Origin: Antedon mediterranea
Lineage: Eukaryota; Echinodermata; Crinoidea; Comatulida; Antedonidae
Reading direction: 5' to 3'
Length of the DNA: 64,000 bases
Assembly (NCBI RefSeq): GCF_964355755.1
Contig: NC_092673.1
Location: 3,229,001 to 3,293,000, forward strand
Shown here: positions 40,883 to 55,732 of the stretch, in pieces
Layout: each line of letters starts with the position of its first letter
Position numbering within the stretch: the stretch's first letter is position 1
Translations under genes and position numbers: made by a program
Notes under the pieces: model-generated
Databases searched by the model: none
What the model saw: the letters and a program-made list of their open reading frames with translations, nothing else
What the model was told of the DNA's origin: nothing

Positions 40883-41263
40883 TGACCATATACTGTTAAA
40901 CCCAAAACTACTTACCATATACTGTTAAACCCAAAACTACTTACCATATACTGTTAAACCCCAAACTACTTACCATATACTGTTAAACCCCAAACTACTT
41001 ACCATATACTGTTAAACCCCAAACTACTTACCATATACTGTTAAACCCCAAACTACTTACCATATACTGTTAAACCCCAAACTACTTACCATATACTGTT
41101 AAACCCCAAACTACTTACCATATACTGTTAAACCCCAAACTACTTACCATATACTGTTAAACTCCAAACTACTTACCATATACTGTTAAACTCCAAACTA
41201 CTTACTATATACTGTTAAACCCCAAACTACTTACCTTATACTTTTAAACCCCAAACTACTTAC
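40883..41263. repeat. 29-bp minisatellite, ~13 units, just downstream of oxidase 1
   Basis: The unit ttaccatatactgttaaacc-ccaaactac repeats about thirteen times with single-base variants (first units 'cccaaaac', later ones 'ctccaaac'). It starts about 180 bp after the oxidase 1 stop, just past the candidate poly(A) signal, and ends abruptly. Confidence 0.9.
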
Positions 41264-41361
41264 CCAATCTGATGTCACAGTTTCCGAAAGCATATATTTA
41301 CTTAATATACAATTATTGAAAATATAGTTTTATCTAATCGGAAAACTAAGTTTACTTTTAG

Positions 41362-41600
41362 GAGTGGAGTTGTGGCTTGGTGGTTATGATGCTTGGCTAC
41401 CATTCCAAGGGTCCTGGGTTGAAGTCCCGTCACATGTCAGGATTTTTTCTAAGGACCAAATTACAACTCCACTCCCAAAGACTTGTAATAAGACTTTGTT
41501 TATGTAGAGCATCTTGTGTATATAGTTGTCTTGTGAACATCTGAGGGTCCCTAATAATCAGATTAGCTGGATGGATCACCCTCATTAAATATGGTTAAAA
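41362..41600 (+). mobile_element. tRNA-derived SINE with poly(A) tail
   Basis: The head ggagttgtggcttggtggtt followed by the B box cctgggttgaagtcc is tRNA-like. The body 'ttacaactccactcccaaagacttg' parallels copies at 12873 and 21299. A long A-rich tract (41596-41657) follows. This is the best preserved copy of the family in the window. Confidence 0.75.
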
Positions 41601-42045
41601 AAAAAAAAAAAAAATGAAATAAAAAAAAAAAAAAAAAAAAAATTAAAAAAAAAAAAAGCCCTATGCATTATTTTTTCCATGGTCAACCCTTCGGCATTTT
41701 GTTCAAGATGGGCTGGCCCAAGAGTGTCCAGTTTTCTTGAACCTGCTTTTAATAATGACACAGAGAATAATACATATGAAAAGACAAATGTTTTATTGTA
41801 AATAAATATCAATTTTTAACCAGCTAAGCTAACTGTTTGTGTATTTTTATTTATGTAACTAGAATGAATCTGTTTATTTATACTTCTGAACCCTTGAGCA
41901 CTTTTTCATAAATCACCTGGTGTGGGGATAAGCCTAACCAGCAAAAAAAAAAATATATATTTCAACATGTGGTAGAAACTAAACAAACTATTTAAAGAGA
42001 TAAATATAATACAATAATATATAGAAGTACAGTATTTAAAGCAAA

Positions 42046-45812
<3,767 letters not shown>

Positions 45813-47077
45813 CTTACACTAAAGTGTACTTAAGAACAGTCTATACAAAAGTTGGGTAGTATGCCTTTACCTAACAGTCTATACCAGAATGTGGTAGCCT
45901 AACCAGTTTACAAAGTTAGGTAACCTGCCTAAAGTTGCATGGCCAAAATGTCCATACCAAAGTCTGTCCGGTACCCTAACACTTTATACTATAATAGAAG
46001 TCTGTACACCTGGTAATACCGAATGTAAAAACATATGAAACAATAAATGTACAAGTAGTTATTGAATTTCTTATTACCTTGGTGTCTTTAAAGCTCGTGG
46101 CAGACATATTTAATAATTCAAAACTTTCAGATCAAAGTTACACAAGTTGCAACATTCATTTTAGCAACTGCTACATCAAATCATACTCACACTTGGCCAT
46201 TATAAAACACATTTACTGAAACACTTGATACTTTAATAACACGACAATAAATAAATATACTTTTTTATATAAATTGATGTTAGGTGAAGTTGTCGGCAGA
46301 TGAAACAGTGTGCGTAAAATTGTGAGCACGGTATGAGCAGTATCTAAATACATCACTAACAGCACAAACAATTCATTGCACATTGAAAATTGTTTAGTAC
46401 AGGAGTTATCAGTAACATATATATTGCAATAATAAATTGAGCGGTACTGTATATTATATGTCTATATTACACATTTATATATATATATATATATGATGAA
46501 GGGCTAGTGTTGCCCGAAAGCTCTGCTAACTTTTCTGGCTGTTTTACTTCTCGTTTTGATTTAGCTTTTCGCTTTTATTTTGTATCTCCATTGAGATCCA
46601 GCCACTGATACCCACAGCATTGTCATTTTTTCAGTAATTTGTCTTTGGATTTATATATATATATATATATATAAATCAAAGAGCTGCATAGGCAGGATAT
46701 AGAAAAAAATCAAGATCAAATAAGTTAAAACTGCCTCAATATACGTTTATATATATATTTATATGTATATACTGTATATCTCAATTCAATTCAAATATGT
46801 GACATTGTACGAATATTTTACACAATTTTGTAACAAGTTACCTTTGATTAAAACATATATTTAAAAATTGCACAGCCTCTTATCTTTAATTTTCCTGGTC
46901 TTTAAATAATGCTTGGAGGAGCCAAATAAAAAATACTATAAATAAAATAAAAATATAGTCAAATTAGGTTGCATATTAAAACAGAGATATTATAGTATAA
47001 TATCTCTATGATTAAATAATAAAAAAAAAAAAATAACCAGTAGAATTTAGTTTGTCCATGAGAACGTCCATTTTAAT
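45813..47077. other. Intergenic between oxidase 2 and P450; TE remnants
   Basis: After the oxidase 2 poly(A) signal (46042) there is a retroelement-like segment at about 46470-46640, flanked by TA microsatellites (46478-46493, 46653-46672). It contains 'gatgaagggctagtgttgcc' directly followed by 'cgaaagctc'. A 25-bp perfect palindrome (agagatattatagtataata-tctct) lies at about 46984-47008. No gene is seen. Confidence 0.5.
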
Positions 47078-50000
47078 TTATGCAAGTTTCTCTACAAACC
47101 GGGCCATCAATTGACCTTTAGGTCGCGACACAGGTAACCATTTGTATTCAAGATCCTGATCACTTGATACAGTCCAGTCATAGTTGCTAAGCATAAATGT
47201 ACAAACTTCCTGTTTAAACAAAAGATACAGGAACGAATACTTGAGTTTTATAAGTCAATTTCAAATTCTTTATCCTTTTTCTTTACAAATTCAAGCCTAG
47301 TCATTACCTTCACTTTATTATATGCCGCCAATAATAATAGTTTGTGCGTTACAAATGATTGGTTAGTAAATGTACAGTTAAAAGAGAAAATCTTCTGAAA
47401 ACATTGAATACTCTACCTTAATTATTTTCTTTATGAGTTGTATGCCAATACATTTTCTTTTTCCACCACCATAGCAACACAATAGTTTTTCCAATTCATC
47501 TCCACTGTTAGAATAAACAATAAAACAATCTCAATGCTTGTCAAATCAACTACAAAATTTAATTGTATTAATGTATTACAAAATGTCTTACTTTTCTTCC
47601 CATCTTTCTGGCTTAAATTCTTCTGGATCTGGAAAAACTTTAGGGTCTCTGTGTGCTGCGTGGGTCATATAGATGACAGCTGTACCCTGTTGTACTTGTA
47701 TTCCATCTAAGACACAACTCTGAGGAGAAACAGAAATGATTACGGCTGTATATATTCAAGATTACTGAATCAACTAAAATGTACACAGTACGAACATTTA
47801 AAGATGTATTGTCCCCCAAATACTTGAAAAATGAAGATTAATTAAATCAGACTTTTAATAAAGTTAATCACTTAGAAAAAGACTAAATAAATGGTTACAG
47901 TAAATTCAACCAAAAACCCATTATGTTTTGCTTTAAATTACAGTTTTTTCAGCTAAATAATTTGTTTTTCAATCCAATTTTTGGTCAAAGTAAATAACTA
48001 TTATGTGACAATACTGTATTCAACAACAAAAATGTTAAAAAAATTATTTTTCAGAGGGGGCAATATATCTTTAATGCCAAACACTGAATCAACTTATAAT
48101 TTTAAAAGTTTCTAACAGAAAAACAGTTCACATTTACTTTTCTAGTTAGACGTCTGCCTCCGAAAAATGGTGGCCATAACCTTTGAACTTCTAGTAGAAC
48201 ATGATCTAAATATTTGCTGTCTACACAGGCTTGGTGACGCTGTGAAGACTAGAATGAAAAAATAAAAAAATTATCATTCATTTATTGTTTATTATTGGGG
48301 TGAAAGTAGAGGTATTGGGTGAAAGTTGAGGTATTGGGTGAAAGTTGAGGTATTGGGGCCATGGTAGCAGTCTGATGAAACATTTGTAATATAATGTAGG
48401 AATTGGTGGTGATGATGGTAAATTTGTAGTGCAGATGGTAAATTGGTAATGATAGTGAAGAATTGGCGGTGTGTTTGGTAATTTGTAACACATGAATTAT
48501 GGTGTTCATTAATTGTGGTATTAATATGTATCTTAATTACACATCTAGTAGGTTCACTGATACCCTATGACATCATTTTGAAGATTTTTGCATAATATGG
48601 CAAACATGTCAACAAGCAAGTTTGAGAACTTCTTCAATACAGCTACCCACCTTATCTTGACCTGACAAAGCCAACGTGAAGGATGTTAAAATGGAAGCAA
48701 ATGCCTTTGGAACTAAGGCAGATATGAATAACAACAAATGATTTTCAACTTCAGTTTGATTCTGAAAGCCAGCTTCAGTTATCCGATGAAGAAAATCTCC
48801 TTTATTTGCTTTTTCTAAACGATCTCTGATTATTTCTATAAGTTTACCCTGAAAAAACAAATAATGCGTTGAAATAATCATTAAATCGCAAAATCAACCA
48901 GAAAAATTGATTATTTGAATTACAAAATACATTTTAAATGATTATTCCTGAAAGCTAAATATGTAAATAGTACATTGTGTTCACTCCGGAATAACGTTTT
49001 ACGATGTTTGGTTTGAGGTAATTAAAAAGGTAATTATGTGATAGTCATGAGCATCATAAATATTAATGAGCCTTGTGCTACGACCCGTAATAAATATATT
49101 TATCATTGAAATAATTTCATCTATTGGACAAAATACAGTACCTTAGCCTCTACAGCTTTGTTGTATCCAGATTTGGATCCCCAATAAGGCATTCTTAAGC
49201 TCAACGGTACGGAAATAATACCTAGAAAGAAAATTGTTTGAATTTCATTAATATTTGCTAATATTCTGGGTACAACCAGGGTCACTCTTCCCTGGTACAA
49301 TACACAGTCTAAGCCTGTTTTGAAATGATTATTAGCAGTTTATTTATTTTCTTGTTCTGATTAATCAATTTATGTTTAAATTATCTTAAACAGTTGATGT
49401 ATGAATGAAAAGGAGCATCAGTAGTGTTTATACAAATATAAATTATTAAATATAGGATTAAGAAATATGTATACATATCAAATTTATTGAAGAGAGTTTA
49501 AGAAACACTAACAGCTAAAATAAGACAGGAAATGTACCAGCTAATACATAGGAAACAACCCTTCATTTTGACCAATTTTTATCTGTTGCTAATTTCAATA
49601 TTCAAAAGCTCTGTCTACACTATCAAACTTTTTATGATAAAAAAATGTGATGAGCACATGTATGGATATGATGATGTCATATCACTACCATATCTGGGCA
49701 TATCACTACCATATTTGGGTAGATCACACTTTTTTTGTCAAACTAGTTTGATAGTGTAGACAGCTTTATATCTACTAGTGTTTACTACTGTACAAAACAC
49801 TGAAAATAATTACCATGCCAATGGGTAGTTATAAGCTGGCTAAGTAGTTCGTTGACCTCATCCGAGTGATCAGGAACAACATCTAAGAAAATACTAAAGG
49901 AAAGTTCTGTAGCAAAATGTTTGAATCGTTCATATGCAGAGATCTCAGTGCTATGAAAAACAAAGAAAGAAACAGTCAAAATGACTACTACTGAAATCCA

Positions 50001-51175
50001 CCACATTGAATAGAACAGTCAATCAACTTTATTTTTCCCATTCAACTCATTTGCTGTTTATTTCAGTCTGTTCATCTCTATGGTCTGTTTAAAGATATAT
50101 TGAAAAAAAAAAAACAATTTAAAAAAAATAATAAATGCCATTTTAATGTTACGTAAAAGTTATTCACTTTGACCAAAAACTGGATTGAAAAAAATTATTT
50201 ATATGAAAAAAATGTAATTTTGTGAAAGAAATAGTTAAATTGTCTGCCATACAATGGTTTACAAAAAATTTTTTGTTGTCTTTTTATAAGTAAAATAATA
50301 ATTTTTTTTTGGCTTTTTTTTTACAGTGAACAACTTTATTAAAACTGATTTTATTCATCTTCATTTTTCATGTTTTCGGGAGACAATACATCTTTAAATA
50401 ATAGTAGGCTTATTTTTTACTGCAAATTACCCTGTGTCCATGTGACTAAAGTGCTTAACAATGAGATCTTGCAGTTTGTTGTTAAATTGTTGCACGTTAT
50501 CAGGTTGAAATATACAATGAAGGACGTCTCTAAGTCGTTTAGCTTCCTCTCCTTCCGAGAATACAACATTATCGCCATAGAGACCATGCATAAACACTTT
50601 ATAACCCATTTCAAAGTTATGACTGCATTCTGAGAAAAATTGAGATGAGACCATTAGTTCAATAAATAATATTGATTACAATTTATAACACTCTTAATTA
50701 ATTTGCATTCGTATCTATATTAAGGCCAATTAACACAGACGAGCGGTAATGGTAATAAAAATATAAGAATGTTATTCCTTATGACCATTTACAAATAACG
50801 TGGAGCGGACGGGCAGTTTCCGCTCAGGACAGATACATATTCTATGTAGGACAAGTTACGCAGTTTTTCGCTTCTTCTTTGGCCTTTTCACTCTCTTGAT
50901 AAACACATTTTGGTAAAGTTTAAGGGGTAGGATTAACCCCATCTTTAGCCTATGATACATGACCGAATACTCAAATATTATTTACCTCCAACTAAATCCT
51001 GGACACCTTGAATTGTTCCCAAAAATATTGTTGGTTTGTTTAGAAGTCTAGATTGAAAGATCCGAGTGTCGTGTTCCTGCATCTGTTTGTTCACGAACGT
51101 AATTGGATCACGGTAGAATTCTATAGACTTATCACCAACAAACATATACCCTACATTTCCTTTTGGTTGTGCCAT
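47078..51175 (-). CDS. Cytochrome P450, soluble-type, with atypical I-helix (9 exons, 417 aa)
   Basis: Exons in transcript order: 51175-50986, 50629-50431, 49950-49814, 49221-49142, 48848-48651, 48239-48138, 47719-47592, 47504-47417, 47209-47078; all GT..AG, phase closed. The heme-binding loop is YGGGKRKCIG (Cys363 as thiolate ligand; Tyr where the consensus has Phe). The K-helix ExxR is EVQR (285-288), followed by PPFFGGRRL; the meander holds FKPERW. The first codons lead straight into GNVGYMFVGDKSIEFYRDP, so there is no N-terminal membrane anchor. At the I-helix the usual (A/G)Gx(D/E)T(T/S) is absent: the segment reads LFISALVPKAFAS (residues 242-254). P450s without this acid/Thr pair usually rearrange peroxides or epoxides rather than use O2. 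The general layout recalls the CYP26/CYP120-like and CYP74-like groups, but the family is not assigned. No typical acceptor lies just before the ATG, so the start is taken as first-exon. Confidence 0.9.
47797..48073. mobile_element. TIR element 'tttaaagatgtattgtccccc' family, copy 2
   Basis: Left end tttaaagatgtattgtccccc, right end gggggcaatatatctttaa. The interior is inverted relative to the copies at 23287 and 50088. It lies in a P450 intron. Confidence 0.8.
48290..48500. repeat. Short tandem repeats in P450 intron 5
   Basis: Three copies of gtgaaagttgaggtattggg (about 48300-48357) are followed by a looser 20-30 bp periodicity of 'ggtaaattggtaatgat'-like strings. ORFs on the minus strand across it are artefacts. 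Confidence 0.6.
49605..49768. mobile_element. MITE 'GCTCTGTCTACACTATCAAACT' family (P450 intron 3)
   Basis: Left end aaagctctgtctacactatc, two array units, right end agtttgatagtgtagacagc. Confidence 0.85.
50088..50398. mobile_element. TIR element 'tttaaagatgtattgtccccc' family, copy 3
   Basis: Left end tttaaagatatattg (the C-run is lost), right end gggagacaatacatctttaaa. The interior is collinear with the 23287 copy. Confidence 0.75.
50722..50872. mobile_element. MITE 'ggccaatttacacagac' family (P450 intron 1)
   Basis: It begins aaggccaattaacacagacg with agcggtaatggtaataaaa and holds tatgaccatttacaaata, gagcggacgggcagtttccg and a single taggacaagttacgcagttt. It is the same family as 1031-1418 and 54690-54854; the right end is truncated. 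Confidence 0.7.
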
Positions 51176-52227
51176 ATTTAGTATTTAATAATTATTTATT
51201 CAGTTAAATAGTTGTTATAAACAGGAAATCAATGTTGGTATTTTGTTTGAATACAATAAGGAATGATCATAAACAAATTTATTGCACATCAAAAATTAAT
51301 AGTTTAAACTTCATGTTGACATTTATTTGGAAAAGATTTAATATTTAAATTGAAATGTAATTTAATTAGTATTAAAAATTGATATGAGGTAATAAATATG
51401 TAGTCCTATTTTATATAAATTAATTATTTGAAGGACGTGTTAAATTCACTGATGCACTAATTTACACAGAAAAAACCTGAAAAAAAGTTAAATGTTAATT
51501 ATTGTTAGAGTATTGATTTACAGTATTATAATACACATGGCTATACGAACTGGAAACACAGATATATATTGTATTTACTATTAAGTATTATTTAAAAAAT
51601 TAAAAATAATTCTATTCATGAATATTTCAATATAATAAATTAGCTTTGTTACATACAGGCAATCCTGTGTTAAATAATAAAATATTAGTTATTTCCTTTA
51701 CGATTTACATAACAATAGGCTAACCGTTTAAATCAATTTTCCTACAGCAATTTTGCCTTACCCGTAACCTGGGAGATATAGGATAGGATGTAGTTATAGG
51801 CCTAGCTAGGCAAATTAGCTAGCAGTTGGGCCTAGATGAATATCTGTATAAAATAAATTATAACTAAAAATTATGTTATTAATTTAAACATACTTACCAT
51901 ACGACATGTTTATGATCTGTTTATTAATGTTATTGTAGAACATCAACTATAACGAGAATACGGAACAATTTGCTGTTAATATCCGCTCATTTATTTCACA
52001 TTTTTTGTTTAATCGCTCTCAATAAACTGTGCTACGCTTGGTTAATTACAGGGTGGGCGTCAACAAAAACAAATTGATTGATTGGTCAGTTAAACGGGTT
52101 TCTTCATGGTTGATTGGTTTAGTTCTACAACAATTTGTGAAAATCCGCGCGAAAGTTCTACATGTTGTTTCAGAAGTCGAACAGTATTTTCTGTCTTAGA
52201 AACATTAAAAACTTAATTGTATGGAAC
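51176..52227. promoter_or_regulatory. Shared head-to-head interval between P450 and UNG
   Basis: The two start codons are about 1.05 kb apart on opposite strands, so this holds both promoters. No TATA box stands out on either side. A minus-strand ATGTCGTATG followed by gtaagtatg at 51909-51891 looks like a tiny exon with a donor, but no AG acceptor lies near the P450 ATG to join it, so it may be an upstream non-coding exon or chance. The G/C content rises slightly near 52030-52160. Confidence 0.45.
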
Positions 52228-55086
52228 ATGTCCGGGCAACGAAAAATATCATCTTTCTTTTCTTCTAATACTTGTGGAATTAAGAGGAAAGCAGAGGTTT
52301 GTATCCAGCATTGATTGCTGCTGTTGTCACACCAGATTTGCACTTCACACACACTCACAGAGAGGGCAGGGGTGCATATTTGAGTTTCCGTATTATTTTT
52401 AGTTCCACAAGCTTGAATGATAGATACAGATTCAGAGGGTTCAGATACGGAGCAGGCATGGCCAACTGTTTCTACAATTTATTCCATTGGCACGGCTGGA
52501 CTGTGTGTGATAATTCATTGTTTCTCATTGGATTGGCATTGTGTCAACCGCATATGATACGTATAATATTAAAATAATGCCTTTTCCCTGTCATGCCACA
52601 GAAATTAATAAATAGTATGTAGACCCTTTTATTTAGTTTTTCTTCTCTGACTCTGTGATTTTCCTTTTCCAATTTTATTAAATAGGATAATGAAAACCAA
52701 CCTCCTATGACAGACAAAGAAACATTGACAGAAGAACAAGAAGTAAACAAAGTAAAATTAGGAAAAATAGAAAATAGTGAGAAATGTCAAAATCTTATGT
52801 CTGAGGACTCTTTATCTAACAAGAAACAAAATACAACATCAAAGGAAACATTGTTTGATGGGTCATCATTAACAGAAGAACAAAAGGATGCTATAGAAAA
52901 GAAACGGACAGAAGCTTTGGAAAAACGGGCAAAACGATTATCTGGTTGCGACTCATCTTTGATGGGAGATAGCTGGTTAAAAGCCCTTTCACCACAATTT
53001 GTGAAACCTTACTATATTAATGTAAGTTGTATATTATTATTTACTAAAGATATCGGTTTTTAATTTTACTTATCTCCTTCATTTATGCTTAATATATTTT
53101 CTGCAAACCCCGAAAAACGATTGAAACCTTTTGTATTTATTAAGTTCATACTTTACTACTGTACAGAACCTGAAAATTGACCCAATTATTGTGAAAATAA
53201 TGTGATTTTGTATTATACAAAATATTGATTTATTAATTTCAGTTACAAGCATTTGTAGACAAAGAAAGACAATTTCAAAGAATATTTCCACCAGCTGATC
53301 AAGTCTATTCCTGGACAAAAATGTGCAACGTAAAAGATGTAAGGAAGTAAACAGTATGATACTATTATTACTATCAATAAGCTTAGATATTAAAGCAAGG
53401 TTATCAATTTGGCATCTCCAATCTATGTTTTTTGCAATTTATCAGGTTAAAGTTGTTATTCTCGGACAAGACCCATACCACAATGTTGGACAAGCTCATG
53501 GTAAGCTATGATCATTATTTTTTAAAGCCTTTTGTTCAGCTGACTAGATTTATATACACAAATAATAAACCCAAACATTTGTGAAGTCAATATTTAATCA
53601 GTCTTTTCATGGAGTTTTATTTGTTTAGTTTTGTTTCAACTATGGTAAACTTTATTTTAATATACTATAGGGCTATGCTTCAGTGTTCCTCATGGAATAG
53701 CTCCTCCACCAAGGTAAGTTCTTTAAAACAAATCATAAATTAATTAAATATTGCTCCTCCAGGTAAATAATCATAATTTGTGGTAATTTTAACCATACAA
53801 ACCACAGCAGTAATGAATGAATTTATTATTTCTTTCATTATTATTAGTCTTATTAATATGTATAAAGAACTGGAGAAAGACATAGAAGGATTTGAAAGAC
53901 CATCACATGGCAACTTGACTGGTTGGGCTAAACAAGGTAAGAAAATAATATATACAGACATAATTTATGATAGGTAATACAACAAAAAAGTTGTCAAGAT
54001 GGAATGGAGAGAGAGCTGTTGAGACACATAAATCCAAACTTCACCAACATTGCATGAATGGTCAAGACTTAGTGGCGAGTGAGTGGTCGAGCGGTTAAGA
54101 CAGTGGAACCGTAATTACGTAGCCATAACATCAGCAAGGGATCGAGGCTCACTCACTCCATGGTTGTGGTAGAACGAGTCTTCTCGGCCACTGCCACACA
54201 CAGCCACTGTGCAATTGGGACTGGACCATTTTTTAGAGGTGTTTACCACCTATTGGTCCAGATCCTTCACTAACAGAGTTAGTGAGAAGTTGAATAAATA
54301 AAGACACTATGCTAGTCTCTCAGATTGGTAACCATAGTCTTTTACAAAGATCTACTCGCGGAAAAAAGTGAATTTTACTTAATTGATTCGAACCAACTCT
54401 TTTTTCAGGTGTGCTCTTACTCAATGCCGTTCTCACTGTTCGTGCCCACACTCCAAATTCCCATAAGGATAAAGGATGGGAGAAGTTCACCGATGCAGTG
54501 ATTAGCTGGATCAACAACAATTTAAACGATGTGGTGTTTATGCTTTGGGGTGCCTATGCTCAGAAAAAAGGAAAAGTCATAAACAAGGTACATAAACATA
54601 TTATATTTGTTAGCATTGTCTGCAATTTAATAATGGAGAGGTTGTCAAGCCTGGTTTGTCTTCTTTTGAAAAATTGAACAGTAGGTTAAAAATGAGTTGT
54701 AATGGTAATAAAAATATAGAATCTATGTTATTCCTTATAACAATTTACACACAACACTGAGCGGACGGGCTATGGACAGATACATATTCTACGTGGGACA
54801 AGCTATGTAGTTTCCGCTTACCGTTACCGATTGTCTGTGTAAATTGGCCTTTATGGTATGAGAGATAACACCTAAACAAAAACTTATTGTTAGGCTGCAC
54901 TGTTTTCCAGTGATGAGCTCTAATGGTTTTCTTTTTTCTTTTCAGAAACGACACAAAGTATTGACCAGTGTGCATCCTTCGCCACTATCTGCTCATAGGG
55001 GGTTCTTTGGCTGTAAACACTTCTCTCAAGCAAATGAATATCTTGAGAAGAGCAATCGAACACCGATTGATTGGAAACAGTTGTAA
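52228..55086 (+). CDS. UNG: Uracil-DNA glycosylase, nuclear (UNG2-like) form (8 exons, 335 aa)
   Basis: Exons: 52228-52296, 52686-53021, 53243-53338, 53446-53500, 53671-53713, 53848-53936, 54409-54587, 54946-55086; all GT..AG with closed phase. The enzyme removes uracil from DNA at the start of base-excision repair. The N-terminus [11 protein letters not shown] has the PCNA-binding QxxIxxFF box, as in human UNG2, and KRK follows as a possible nuclear signal. A Lys/Glu-rich linker (24-110) precedes the fold. Catalytic motif A is GQDPYHN (Asp176). Other landmarks: [36 protein letters not shown], and the HPSPLS minor-groove loop (His299). It ends IDWKQL. A different-frame ATG occurs 7 bp upstream; the chosen one gives the PIP box. 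The last 75 bp of the CDS, stop included, are duplicated immediately downstream. Confidence 0.96.
54076..54300 (+). mobile_element. tRNA-derived SINE (Ser/Leu-type head), in UNG intron 6
   Basis: The head gagtgagtggtcgagcggtt followed by aagacagtggaacc and the B box ggatcgaggctc resemble a class II tRNA (Ser or Leu). The body 'tggtagaacgagtcttctcgg' and the tail with 'gttagtgagaagttgaataaat' follow. Related copies: 60339-60640 (+) and 59620-59937 (-). Confidence 0.75.
54690..54854. mobile_element. MITE 'ggccaatttacacagac' family (UNG intron 7)
   Basis: It contains gtaatggtaataaaaatata, gagcggacgggc, a single gtgggacaagctatgtagtt, and the right end cgattgtctgtgtaaattgg-cct. It shows the unexpanded state of the unit that is amplified at 1147-1395. 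Confidence 0.75.
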
Positions 55087-55220
55087 TGTAAACACTTCTC
55101 TCAAGCAAATGAATACCTTGAGAAGAGCAATCGAACACCTATTGATTGGAAACAGTTGTAATGTAAACACTTCTCTCCAACGCCAACTGGTACCTTGAGA
55201 TGAACAATCGAAAACACATT
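55087..55220 (+). repeat. 75-bp tandem duplication of the UNG C-terminal coding end
   Basis: Units: 55012-55086 (end of the real CDS), 55087-55161, and a decayed partial copy from 55162. Each full unit begins TGTAAACAC and ends CAGTTGTAA. The second unit stays in the UNG frame and would encode the same 24 residues and a stop. The two differences I see (TAT/TAC and CCG/CCT) are synonymous. The third copy diverges after about 16 bases. Confidence 0.92.
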
Positions 55221-55732
55221 TGTAAATATTGTACTATAGGTCTACTCAAAGACAATGTATTTAAACTTTCATGACAAAATATTAGTTTTTTGACAATTGT
55301 TTTTTAATACAGCACAGCAGAAAAGAACCATATTGCAGTTAACATAGGTAACCATAATATTTCAACTATAATGGACCTTTTTCTGGCGATACCAAATCAA
55401 CCTCAGTTTATCAAGTATTTGAAAAGTAATACTCTCCGTCTTTTATAAACATGCTTTTAAAAAAGATAATGATTGTGCTGGACTCGTTAAATAGTTTTTA
55501 TAAAGAGCTGCGGTCTAGCTGTTGTCACAACTGCGCGGGAAATATGTCTAGCAGTTTACAGGTACAGACTACTCTATTGTAGATAATAAGATGGAAACAA
55601 TGATATGCTGTTTATGGCTGTCCTTATATTCATCAACTTGTACATTAAACATACAGTTTTGGCTAAACCTTTTTTGTATGCTTGGTTTACTTGCCATTCT
55701 TGTAATATCTATATTCTATTATTTCTGGAAGA
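55221..55732. other. Convergent 3' region of UNG and mitofilin
   Basis: The two genes end about 650 bp apart on opposite strands, so this should hold both 3' UTRs. I see no further gene or clear repeat. AATAAA-like strings are not distinctive enough to choose a poly(A) site. Confidence 0.5.

Noticed and set aside
51891-51909. ATGTCGTATG with a gtaagt donor as coding exon 1 of the P450
   Set aside because: No AG acceptor exists in the stretch just before the P450 ATG, so it cannot be joined in frame; kept only as a possible non-coding exon.
54076-54160. Functional tRNA-Ser/Leu gene
   Set aside because: The tRNA-like head lacks the full cloverleaf and is followed by a shared SINE body; two other copies have the same structure.
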